Below, piece by piece: positions 52,802 through 62,211 of a stretch of 64,000 nucleotides of DNA. A program made the position numbers and the translations under genes. Each line of letters begins with the position of its first letter. Position 1 is the first letter of the stretch. The notes beneath the pieces were generated by a model. The model did not search any database, was not told where the DNA came from, and saw only the letters and a list, made by a program, of their open reading frames with translations. The DNA lies in the NCBI GenBank assembly GCA_017655985.1, contig JACJVS010000004.1, positions 2,387,501 through 2,451,500 of the forward strand, written 5' to 3'. The DNA is from Incumbomyces delicatus. Its lineage: Eukaryota > Ascomycota > Eurotiomycetes > Chaetothyriales > Trichomeriaceae.

Positions 52802-53381
52802 TTATGTCCGAGATGGTGAGTGCTTTCCTGACTCGGGATTGTTCTGACCGTCAGTAAAGACGACGATGCCCGTGCGGTTGGCAGTGGGATCATTGCAAGG
52901 TGCGGTCAACGCTCCGAAAGCGGCTTGTATACCAATGCCGATTGCAGTGCCGCCACCCGGCAAGATGCTGTCGATGATGCTGTTGGCGCATGAAAGGTCA
53001 CCAAGCGAATATAGAACGTCCGCGTTGGAGGAAAACCCAGGTGACTGAGATCTGCAGCTTGACCGCCCGTTGCTTCGTTTTGGCTGATCAGGGCATCGTT
53101 CAAGGATTTGGCAGCCACGAGACGGAGGTTTTCGGGATCATTGTTGTACATAGAGCTGGAAATGTCAATGACGAGACCAAACTTGCGACCACCACAACTA
53201 GAAGGCTATCCAGCACGCATGTTGAGGGCTGTTGACGGGCAATGTGTAGGGAGTATCGAGAAGGGCCCGCCAGAGCTGGAAGAATATTCAACAAGACGAG
53301 AATAGTCAGGCCTAGAACGTCAACGATAGATGGGATCTTGAATGGTTTGTGTCAATTGGCCCCTGGTCGCCTATTAGACAT
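52802..53381 (-). pseudogene. Decayed von Willebrand factor A (vWA)-domain protein
   Basis: From an ATG at 53381 (MSNRRPGAN) an in-frame TGA lies at codon 10. The frame then gives a signal-anchor-like segment (VLGLTILVLLNILPALAG). After a frame change near 53190-53220, another frame gives RKFGLVIDISSSMYNNDPEN with the MIDAS motif D-x-S-x-S. It continues LRLVAAKSLNDALISQNEAT. A second one-base shift near 53040 leads to SSNADVLYSLGDLSCANSII, GGGTAIGIGIQAAFGAL and GIVVFTDGQNNPESG with the second MIDAS aspartate. A 39-nt intron could explain the first shift, but not the TGA and second shift. I call it a pseudogene. Confidence 0.7.
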
Positions 53382-54461
53382 GGTGTTCGTATGTTATCTT
53401 AGTCGAAGCGCAAATAGCTCCGAAATCAACTTTTGTGAAAGATGAGGCTTGGGGGTGTAGCGAGGCTGGCTGCCACTTGCTTAAAACAGACGGGGAGGCA
53501 GTGCCAAGTTATGAGGCTCTGCGAGGAAACAAAACATGAGGAGAACAGGCGACATGAAATTTTTTCGGAAGCCTCAAATGCAGCTCAAAGGGGAAGCTAC
53601 TTGGAACTGGCATCCATGAAAAGCCTTTGCAGAAAGTCCGCTCGTGGTTGATTATCATTGGCTCTTGGCTTGATTTGAATTTGGGTTTTCCCTTGTGGAG
53701 AAACGTTTGCCAACACTACTTTGAGGCTCTTCGAAAAGACCGCTGTCGGGCACACCCTGAGAAAATCGTCAAACAATGTAAGAGATCGAGCAGCGTAAAA
53801 CACTCAACCTGCGTAATGAAAAAGTTAGTTCGATATTGAGGTCTTGCCTCTTGAGGATCATCCCTTACTAAACTACATGGTCATTATGTCGAGTAGCAAT
53901 GCAGCAGATCGACATCAGTCTCAGGGCCAGCGACTTTTCACGCTGTGCACGTCGAATGTATTGTGACTCACAATTCACTACAAAACACACCACTACTTCG
54001 TACCCACCTCGATCTCACCTCTCTCCCTTCGCTTCGTCCTCGAAAACGAACTTGGTTCCAACATACCTTCCCTAAATTCAGGATGGCGACAGTTGTTGTC
54101 ACTCTAACGGCCACCCCTACTTCTATTCAATCAGTTGCCATAGCAAGTAGCAACTGAGCGATGCATAAAAGGGAATGACTGCAGAATGATTAGCCATCTA
54201 TTCATAGCAGCAGCGATGCGCTGCACTGCACCGCACATAGTTGGCGACAGCATTGCTACTGGCTAGTGCTGCCTCAACCCCGCTCCGGCGATGCTTTCAC
54301 GACAAATTGCCATCTACGCCTCCACCAACTGATTTGGTGATCACTCGATGATACAACATATTATACATCGGGCCAACGGGGACTCACGACTCACAGGAAC
54401 GCCTCTCTCATCGTATTAAAGCTCGATCTCGCACCTAGTCCACAAAGAGCGTGAAAGCTTC
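53382..54461. other. Intergenic region, no gene seen
   Basis: 1.1 kb on the far side of the vWA relic. Frames of 60-80 codons lack domains. Confidence 0.4.
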
Positions 54462-55358
54462 CTAGCTGAGGAGCACCGTCACAAAGATGGCGAATGCCAA
54501 CTTCGCAGATCCTCGAACGATCGTGAACAAAGAAGTGCCCGTGCTTGTCGAAGCCGATGTCGTCGCAGCTCCCCCATCCGCGGTTGAAGATGGCATGGGT
54601 GGCACGTACGTGCTTGTAGGCTCCGATGTCGGGGAACGTAGTGAGGTGGGAGTGGTCGATTCTGTCGCCGTGACACTCCCACACATCCGATTTGAATACA
54701 CAGACGCCGTATCGAGTGTCTGCATCCGACAGCTTTCGTTACCGTCAATGTCGCATCGCGATCCGAGGTACAACATGTTATTGTTGCAGAGACAGCTATT
54801 GAGGTCTGAAGGTCTATCGCTGTACGCTGAATTGCATGAGGTCATCGATAACGACAGGCTATCACACTCCGACGCAATCTCAAAGCAGAAATCTTCAGAG
54901 AATTCAGTCGGAGTCGTCACAATCATCGTTGTTGGTGAGTACGTGAATGCGTCAAGTTGTGAACACATAGTGGACCAAGTATAGTACAACCCATTTGTTC
55001 CAGTGAAGAGATCATCCACCGTAGATGAACGCAAGCAGTTCCACCATTCTTGATGGCAGCTGAGGTCTCGTCAACTTGTGGTGGAGTAGGTTGGTATGTC
55101 AATCACTTACCCTGCAAGGTAGTCCAAAACGCTCTGTGGACAGAAACAGCTTGCCACGACTGAGGCGGTGCTCGTGTAGAAGCAGTTATCAAGCTTGCTC
55201 GAGAAAGAGGTGCAAGAGCTCATAGTAACAGGTTCCGCAACGCAGTTGGTCGGATCATTGATAAAGACCGAATACGAACTTGACTGGGCTGCTGCTATGG
55301 CTAGGAAGCCGAAGAAGGCTCCTGAGATCATGGTGGGCGACACACTTTGGAATTGCAT
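54462..55358 (-). CDS. Cysteine-rich GPI-type cell-surface protein
   Basis: Exon 1 (55358-55111) starts MQFQSVSPTMISGAFFGFLA, a signal peptide ending AIAAAQ. The 51-nt intron 55110-55060 (GTAAGT..CCTCAG, phase 2) joins exon 2 (55059-54462). Total 281 residues. The mature part has about a dozen cysteines in pairs (CVAEPVTMSSCTSF, NCFYTSTASVVASCFCP, CDSLSLSMTSCNS, CLCNN, CRMQ). A Ser/Thr/Pro-rich stalk follows, then a C-terminal hydrophobic tail LAFAIFVTVLLS typical of GPI signals. I do not see an exact CFEM spacing. A wall or plasma-membrane surface protein is inferred. Confidence 0.78.
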
Positions 55359-55815
55359 TTCAGAAAGTGAGCACACTCAAAACAGGACAGGTTGGACTGC
55401 GCGGAGTTGTCAATATCTACCTTCGATCTCTTCCAGTTAGTGAGCTGGAAATTGGAGCCACGCCATAGTGGTTTCCTCGTCATAGCCCTATCCAAAGTCT
55501 AGGCCCTTTGGTTCTCCTGTGGCTTGAAGAGTCTGATCATCGAATCAGGGGAAATCCTAACGAATACGAGGCTTGGCACGTTAGTGCACTACAGCTACCA
55601 ATGAGCTGAAAGATCCCGTAACAGCAACCGGTGGGAGTCTTCCAGACTTGTGACGAAGGGCATGGATGCTGCTGCTGAGGACGCCAGCCCCTGCCTTGAA
55701 TGCCACAAAGCCATATGTCAACTCTGAGGCCTCCTTTCGTCGACACCTGCAATTCGACTTGGCAACCTGACGGCATCATCATTCATGCCCATCTCCGCCC
55801 GGTAACACTACAAGA
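55359..55815. promoter_or_regulatory. Divergent promoter between GPI-type and DUF3433-like genes
   Basis: 457 bp between two start codons; shared control is possible. No gene or named site seen. Confidence 0.4.
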
Positions 55816-57843
55816 ATGGCTCTGACTCGGCCTCGATGGCGGTCCATAGCCCTGCAGCCTGTGATTGTCGTTCTTTTGCTGCTATCTGAGCTTGCACTTG
55901 TTACTGGCATCATAGTTCTTTGGATTCTCTCTGCGCTGCATGCCGGCTTCGTCAACGTTGGCTTTCGAAGTTCTAGTTCGAGTGTCTTCAGCGTCCAAGG
56001 CGCAATCAGTCGAAGCAGGCCTTTATTGTGGACAGCATTACCAACACTGCTCTTCACTCTCTATCGCCTGTTTCGTGAAACTGTCGTCTCGGCCCTCGTC
56101 GTGGAGACACCATTCATCGAGCTGCACAAGTCCTCAGCTACACAGCCTACCAAGGTACGAAAGTCAGTGTACGTTGACTATCGAACCTCTTTCAGCATCG
56201 TCGCTTGGTACGAGGCTCTCCGGAACAGACATACCTTCCTTGGTTTATGCATGCTGTTCTCCTTTGTGGTATCGCTTGCATTAGTACCCCTGGCCGGAGG
56301 CCTCTTCGTTGAAGGCGAGGTATTACAAGCGGATAATGCAGCTGTCAATGTGCTTTCCACATTCAACCAAAGTGCCGACATTTCGTTGCTGGACTATGGC
56401 CACCTGCTCGATACCGTCTCTGCCTGCTGGATTGACGCCGCCCCCTATCCTGTTGGTACCGATGGTCACTTTCCCCTTCCACGTATTGAGCCCACCCAAG
56501 ACCTTCAAAATTACTCTATTTCCGCGCCCATCGCAACTTCCCAACTTTCTCTCGATTGTCAGTTCGTCCAGGATGCAACAATCGACACCGAAGACCAGAC
56601 CAATAATATACTCCGGGTCATTTTCTCTGCGAAGGACCGCGACTGCGATATCTCTGGAGATATCATCACTGGCTCAGTAACCGAAAAATCGAACATAGAC
56701 AGTCTAGACTACTTCAAAGTGATTTCCGAACCGGACTGCCCTGTCTGGGCGGGTCGCACACGCGTGATTCTCGTTCATATTGAGGCCTCCCCTTCAGGAG
56801 AACTGCAGAATACGACCTTGTTGTCCTGCATTCCATCGTACTGGAACGTCAGTGGAGAATTGAACGTGCTTGTTACTACAGATCCCACTGGTCGGCGGAG
56901 AGAAACGCCGTCCTTTGCGGAACGATCGCGCGAGGTCGAAGAGTTGGTCGATACTAAACGCCAGCAGTTCGAGCAACGCATCACGGACGTACATACCATA
57001 AACATCGGATCTGAAGTGGTTACGTCGAGTCGTATTGCAGAGTTAGTGGTGCGATACATCGGTAACAAGGATTTCGGCTCTACAGGGGCGGGGTTGGTTG
57101 AAGCTCTGAGCACAATATACGCAGCCACCTACACGATGCTCTGCGTTGAACATTTCTTTCCGACTCTGGCGCAACCCGTCCAGCAGGAGGGCGTTCTACA
57201 CATCCCCGAGAACAGATTACACGTTGTGCTCCCTGTGGCGATCGCTATGCTCACCATTCTCGCCCTCGTTATTGCTGAGACAGTATACCTTATCATCTAT
57301 TTGCAACGGCACCCGAGCATTTTAGCCGAAGAGCCGATCGGACTCATAGGTGCTGCAAACCTACTCCACGACAGTAACATCGCTTGCCTGATCGCAAAGT
57401 TTCACAACGACCCTGCGTTCGACGGTCGTCTTCGCCGGCCGGCGGATCTACAGGACAGCCAGCACACTCCTCCCAAAAAGTCGAAGTCGAAGTCGAAGCC
57501 ACTGCATCATACAGACGACCAACTCCTGGACCTGGATTGCTGGGTGGAACGGGACGCCGACTGTGGCACCAGCTTGAAGATCGTTGTTGAATCAAAAGCC
57601 GGCGATGACGAGTGTGTGAAACTTCTTCATGGACATACAACAAAGATGCCTAAGCATCAAAGTGGCCCCCCGGCTTCTTCACAACATTCTATGCAGGAAC
57701 GTGTCAGTAGTGGTCAACATTCTCCAACTTCGACGCCATTGGAATCATCTAGTCGACCAGCGTCTACGGAAAAGGTCCCAATACTCGCACTTGACGGCCT
57801 TGACCCTCCGGTACCGGTGCAGCGGAATGTAGGTGCAGAATAA
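55816..57843 (+). CDS. DUF3433-like multi-pass membrane protein
   Basis: A single-exon protein of 675 residues starting MALTRPRWRSIALQPVIVVL. Helices are seen at about residues 12-40 (VIVVLLLLSELALVTGIIVL), 70-88, 142-165 (FLGLCMLFSFVVSLALVPLA) and 477-500 (VVLPVAIAMLTILALVIAET). The region after the last helix, RHPSILAEEPIGLIGAANLL then HDSNI, is the DUF3433 signature. The extracellular loop (about 170-470) is large, with N-x-S/T sites. The tail is Lys/Ser-rich (PPKKSKSKSKP). Members occur across Pezizomycotina; function is unknown. It is divergent from the GPI-type gene. Confidence 0.85.
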   Translation: MALTRPRWRSIALQPVIVVLLLLSELALVTGIIVLWILSALHAGFVNVGFRSSSSSVFSVQGAISRSRPLLWTALPTLLFTLYRLFRETVVSALVVETPFIELHKSSATQPTKVRKSVYVDYRTSFSIVAWYEALRNRHTFLGLCMLFSFVVSLALVPLAGGLFVEGEVLQADNAAVNVLSTFNQSADISLLDYGHLLDTVSACWIDAAPYPVGTDGHFPLPRIEPTQDLQNYSISAPIATSQLSLDCQFVQDATIDTEDQTNNILRVIFSAKDRDCDISGDIITGSVTEKSNIDSLDYFKVISEPDCPVWAGRTRVILVHIEASPSGELQNTTLLSCIPSYWNVSGELNVLVTTDPTGRRRETPSFAERSREVEELVDTKRQQFEQRITDVHTINIGSEVVTSSRIAELVVRYIGNKDFGSTGAGLVEALSTIYAATYTMLCVEHFFPTLAQPVQQEGVLHIPENRLHVVLPVAIAMLTILALVIAETVYLIIYLQRHPSILAEEPIGLIGAANLLHDSNIACLIAKFHNDPAFDGRLRRPADLQDSQHTPPKKSKSKSKPLHHTDDQLLDLDCWVERDADCGTSLKIVVESKAGDDECVKLLHGHTTKMPKHQSGPPASSQHSMQERVSSGQHSPTSTPLESSSRPASTEKVPILALDGLDPPVPVQRNVGAE

Positions 57844-58701
57844 TAAGTTCTTTTCTTACAGTAAGTAGGAGAATGCCTTCGGCTCGCGGGGCGAGAAAAT
57901 AAAGAACTTAATTCACTACGGTAGAGTTTTTTAGGGTTGCGTATTGTCTTGGAAGCTACTTCGTTTGTAAAGCCACGACAGATCCGCTTCAACACCTCGA
58001 TACTAATAGTTAGACACTATATGAAGTCAGTCCGGTTGCAAGTATATGACTTCAATCTGGCACCCTTGTATCGAGAGACAGATTCGCTTAGTGTTCAAAT
58101 TGGCAAGCTCGACCAGGCCCTTGCCAGGAGGCGCTAATGTCAGAACAAACGCACATAAACTATTCACAATGGAGTGCAACTCTTTGAAAGTGGTTTGGCC
58201 AATAGTTTAACGCATTAATTCGGAGTAACAAATTTGCCTAACGCCCTCTTGCTACATTGTCTACTATCGAGGCTAACCGCGGCCGGGGTCAGTGGTGGGA
58301 GGCGTTCGCGCGCATTGGTAATTGCCAATGCTATTCAACTCCCCGAGCGCGGTGATGAAGATAAATATATAAGGACAGTAGAAACGGCGCCATTATTTGG
58401 CTGAACTCGAATGACACGAGACTCCGTGATTGCAAAATCGTCCATTAGGCGTAGAAACCTGAATGACACCCAACGCCCCAGTCCAATACGTTGCCGAATA
58501 GTAGCGTTCCCTGCGTATGACAATGTATCACCTTCCTACCTGCTTCCGATGTACGAGCAATTCAGAGCAAAAACTGGGCATCGTGCCGGGCGCTCCCTTG
58601 GCTCGAGCTCTCGACGACAGTCTGCTCATGCCATTCAACCTAGCACTGCCATACCTCTCGCCGGGATAAGCAGAAGACGTGCCATCCAGCAAGTGAAACA
58701 T
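57844..58701. other. Convergent intergenic region
   Basis: 860 bp between gene ends. The plus-frame 58411-58932 overlaps the end of the UBA-like gene and is a shadow. No gene. Confidence 0.4.
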
Positions 58702-61557
58702 CTAGTTAAACCTGCTGCTGAGTCGTCGGTCCTCTTCGATCATTTCTACAGCATCCACAACACTACCATCCGCAGCAACAGCATAGACATGCAACCTATC
58801 CCTCAAGTTGTCGTCGTCAATCCCGAAGCCGCACATTTTGAGTGTCTCGACACAGGCGTCAAACTTGTTCTTAGCACTATTTGGCTCGCCGTCAGACATA
58901 GAAGCGGGCTCAGATGTTCGTTCGGCCGTTGACTGAGTATCGAGACGCCAGAACGCCGGCGAATTTGCAGACGACGAAGCTGAAGATGGACTTAGAGCCG
59001 AAGTTGCAGCAAGAGCTGGTTGTGGATGAGTCGGCGGAGGAGGGAAGAATAATGGTGGAACAGCACTAGGGCTGGCATGCTGAGGCCAAGTTGGTCCCGT
59101 CGGTGGCCCGTAAGAGTTCATCGGACGTGCCCTATTGGGGGGGAAGTGCCAACGATCCGGATCGGGCTTACTTTCGCTGTGCGGCGTCCTCTGGAAATGG
59201 CTCGATTGTGGATGAAGGACCGGATGAGGGCTCGAGATGGAGGCAGGGGGTTCTACGGGTTTGAGGTGTGGAGCGGGCGGCGTTGGATGAGCTGGATAAG
59301 GCGCTTTTGATGGTCCTGGTCGAAACGGGGAGGAGAATGGTGGTTGCTGCATGTTTGCCGCCGGGAAAAGCGCTGGCATAAGATGATGTGAGACTGCTGG
59401 GCGAGGAGGCGTGCAACGGAGGCGTGCTGACCAAGGGGTTGGCAATCCCGGCGGTGGTGGAGGTGCATATGGCTGGAAGTGCGGAACGCTTCGATGGTGC
59501 TTGATGCCTCGCTGAGATTCAAACTTGGAAAGACCAATAGAGGCGCTTTCGGGGAAGCCATCGGTGTCTGCAGATGTACGGTCCGAAATCATAGGATCTC
59601 GGCGAGCCGGGCGCGCAAAATCCGGAACACTCCGTTTTGTGTCTGCCTTTGACAGATCCATCGGCCCGCTAGCCTGCGCCAAGCGTGTTGGACATTGATA
59701 GACCAGGGGTGGAAACGGGCTCGTGGACTGCCCCAAGGGCTTAAGAGGAGTCGCCGCGTTCATCGATGTAGCGGGCTCGTAAGGGAAGCCTGGGTCGAAC
59801 GGCCCGTTCAATCTCGAACTTGGATTCGACGAAGCTGTAGTTTTTGCCCGATGAAGGCCAAAAGCTGGTTGTTCCCTTGGGGAATCGCGGCCAGGCATGC
59901 GGTGGTACCAGTCGCCAGCTGATTCGGTTGCGATGGGAAGAGCAGGCGCAGAATCATTCTTCACATCAGGCCAAGCTCCTGGAAGGGGTTTGCGGTCGTT
60001 GGTTTCTGGCTTTTCAAGATTATTCAACTGGCCCTGTGAAGCAGATGGCAGCTTGGGTGGAAGCGGCAGAGGCCGAGCAAAAGAGTTCAAAGTGCTCTCT
60101 GTTCTTGCGGCATTGACAACTTGATCTTGTTGAGCACAGATAGGCATGTACGGATATAACTTGGATGATGCTGGTTCAATGGTTGATCGAGCCCTTCTGA
60201 TGGAGCGTAGAGGTGGGTATCGTGCGGTAAAGGCTGCATCTTCACTCGAGTCGTCGAGGATAGAAGGATTGCTGAGTCGCTGTTGAGGGCCGCAACTGGT
60301 TGAGAAGCCCTTCTGGGACACTTGGACATCTGCAAAGGCATCTTCATGGTCATCCTCTTCCTCTTCCTCCTCTTCTTCTTCCTCCTCCTCCTCGTCGTCA
60401 TCATCGTCATCAAGAATGATCGGATTGGAGGAAGTAGAGCCTGCGGATGATGCCAGCAATCCGTCTGGCTCTTCTGCCTCGTCTTGCTCGTCTTGCTCGT
60501 CTTGCTCGTCTTCTACAAAGGCAAATTTGACATGAGAAGAAGGTGTGGAGGCTTCGTCTGTTGTCAAAGCACGGCTTGTCTCATCGATTGTTTCGGCGGA
60601 ACGGGCAAGAAGTCTGCCACGTCCCTCTTCTAGTGCTTCGTCAGCCAACTGCTTAGCAAGCAGTCGGGATTCGTCGGCTGTAAGGGGAGCCAAGTAGCGA
60701 AAAGGTCGGGAAGCTGTTCCTTTAATGTCGAGGACGCTGTCAAGATCATGCTGACTGCAGGAGGGGTGGGTTGAATTGGCCTCGACACTCCGGTTCAGCT
60801 CTTTGTAGGCTTCAACACCAAAAGAGCCCACTTCAGTCAGGATGTCCTTGACGCCCTTCAGAATATCTTCAACAACGCTGGTTTCAGTGTCGTGGGTCTT
60901 ATCTGCCGCCTTTTGGAGGGTGGCGGCTGCTAGTTGCAGGACGCTGGCCAGACCGCTCAAATGTGCCTCGATACCACCAAGGAAGTTCACCGTTTGATTC
61001 GACGAGGCGTTTGCCTGGGCTTGTTTGGGTATCGTCTTGGTCTCGGCTGGAGTGATATTTGGAGGCTCGGCAGTGTCTGTTTCGATCCGCTGGGCGGGAC
61101 CTGAGGGACGAGCCTCCACGTTCACTTTCACCAGATTTGACGCAACAGGGTTTGGACTGGTGTTTGGCCAGGTCTGGTAGTCTAGGGATGAGGATCGTAC
61201 AGTCTTGCTCGAGTATGCTTCATGGTGTCGCCACTCAGCCAAGCTGCTAGCCGAGTGCTTGATGTCGAACACATGCACAATTTTCCCATCCACTGGGCTG
61301 TAAGCCTCTGAGATGTTTCCTCTGGTGTAGCTTGGCGCTGGCTCTTCAAGGCGTTGGCCAAGCTCGAAGCTGCTCCCAACGGTTATCAGCTCGCCATCAT
61401 CGTCGTCCACGTAGAGCAGTTTGGCATCGGGCTGCGACTCGATCGTAATATCGTACTGCCCGCGAGATATGGAGATCAAGCCTGGAGGCCGGGAAGGGCC
61501 GGCAAGATCACGAATGGCGAAGATGGGCAGGGGTGACGATGGGCGTCGAAGCGACAT
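58702..61557 (-). CDS. Large disordered protein with PB1/OPCA-like N-terminus and UBA-like C-terminus
   Basis: A single-exon protein of 951 residues starting MSLRRPSSPLPIFAIRDLAG. Residues 45-70 (AKLLYVDDDDGELITVGSSF then EL) match the OPCA end of PB1 domains (Y-x-D-x-D-G-D/E-x-[IV]-x-[VL]-x-S-x-x-E-L). The centre is disordered, with a helical stretch (GIEAHLSGLASVLQLAAATL), a tandem DEQ region (DEQDEQDEQDE) and an acid run (DDDDDDE..E..DDHED, 60350-60416). The Pro-rich part precedes a C-terminal helix triplet, FDACVETLKMCGFGIDDDNL and VYAVAADGSVVDAVEMIEED, typical of UBA domains. No ZZ or NBR1 domain. A ubiquitin-binding scaffold or autophagy-adaptor role is inference. Confidence 0.65.
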   Translation of the reverse strand: MSLRRPSSPLPIFAIRDLAGPSRPPGLISISRGQYDITIESQPDAKLLYVDDDDGELITVGSSFELGQRLEEPAPSYTRGNISEAYSPVDGKIVHVFDIKHSASSLAEWRHHEAYSSKTVRSSSLDYQTWPNTSPNPVASNLVKVNVEARPSGPAQRIETDTAEPPNITPAETKTIPKQAQANASSNQTVNFLGGIEAHLSGLASVLQLAAATLQKAADKTHDTETSVVEDILKGVKDILTEVGSFGVEAYKELNRSVEANSTHPSCSQHDLDSVLDIKGTASRPFRYLAPLTADESRLLAKQLADEALEEGRGRLLARSAETIDETSRALTTDEASTPSSHVKFAFVEDEQDEQDEQDEAEEPDGLLASSAGSTSSNPIILDDDDDDEEEEEEEEEEEEEDDHEDAFADVQVSQKGFSTSCGPQQRLSNPSILDDSSEDAAFTARYPPLRSIRRARSTIEPASSKLYPYMPICAQQDQVVNAARTESTLNSFARPLPLPPKLPSASQGQLNNLEKPETNDRKPLPGAWPDVKNDSAPALPIATESAGDWYHRMPGRDSPREQPAFGLHRAKTTASSNPSSRLNGPFDPGFPYEPATSMNAATPLKPLGQSTSPFPPLVYQCPTRLAQASGPMDLSKADTKRSVPDFARPARRDPMISDRTSADTDGFPESASIGLSKFESQRGIKHHRSVPHFQPYAPPPPPGLPTPWSARLRCTPPRPAVSHHLMPALFPAANMQQPPFSSPFRPGPSKAPYPAHPTPPAPHLKPVEPPASISSPHPVLHPQSSHFQRTPHSESKPDPDRWHFPPNRARPMNSYGPPTGPTWPQHASPSAVPPLFFPPPPTHPQPALAATSALSPSSASSSANSPAFWRLDTQSTAERTSEPASMSDGEPNSAKNKFDACVETLKMCGFGIDDDNLRDRLHVYAVAADGSVVDAVEMIEEDRRLSSRFN

Positions 61558-62211
61558 GATTGTCTCGTCTTCACGGCTGTTGCACGCGGTGTGACGAATG
61601 GATAACACGGAAACTGCACGCTGAAAGGCAGTTTAACGTAAGGGCCACAGCATGCAGGTCGTCGACAAACGATAGTGCCTGTGACGAGGGGCAACAACAG
61701 TGTCACGATCGTTAGGCTGAGACGCTGTCTACGTCGGAACGACAGTTGACAGTTGCCTCTAGAGGTGGAAGTCAGGCGAGGCAGGCGCCAGCAATGCCAC
61801 TGGTCGATCGTCTGCCCCGCACGAAAGCCTGATTTGGCATCATCGCGCCCCCAGACGCGAGGCAAGGCAAACCTGCCCTACTGAAAGGCCGGAATCTAAA
61901 GCCGATGGAGCCCGCTAATAGGTCGCACGAAGTTAGTGAAACCTTCTTTCATTACCTTGCTGCCCAGCACTTCACTTTGCTGGCTGGCCACAGATCGTGA
62001 TGATGGCAGCAAACGAATGACAATGTCTACTCTTAGATCTGCTATCTATCAAGAAAAGTACAAGAATGGTATTTGCACACAGCACAGAGCTCCCTCGCCA
62101 TCTGCGGCACTCGCTCAAAACGAAACGCTAATCATCACGTCATGGCTTCGTTCCACGGCATCAACATGGTCCATGCGACTGGACGCAAGCCCACGGGTCC
62201 GGGCAAACAGG
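61558..62211. other. Intergenic region, no gene seen
   Basis: 650 bp between two minus-strand genes. Short frames without domains; it includes the UBA-like gene promoter. Confidence 0.4.

Noticed and set aside
58411..58932. Plus-strand 173-codon frame
   Set aside because: Its second half is antisense to the UBA-like C-terminus; no domain in the first half.
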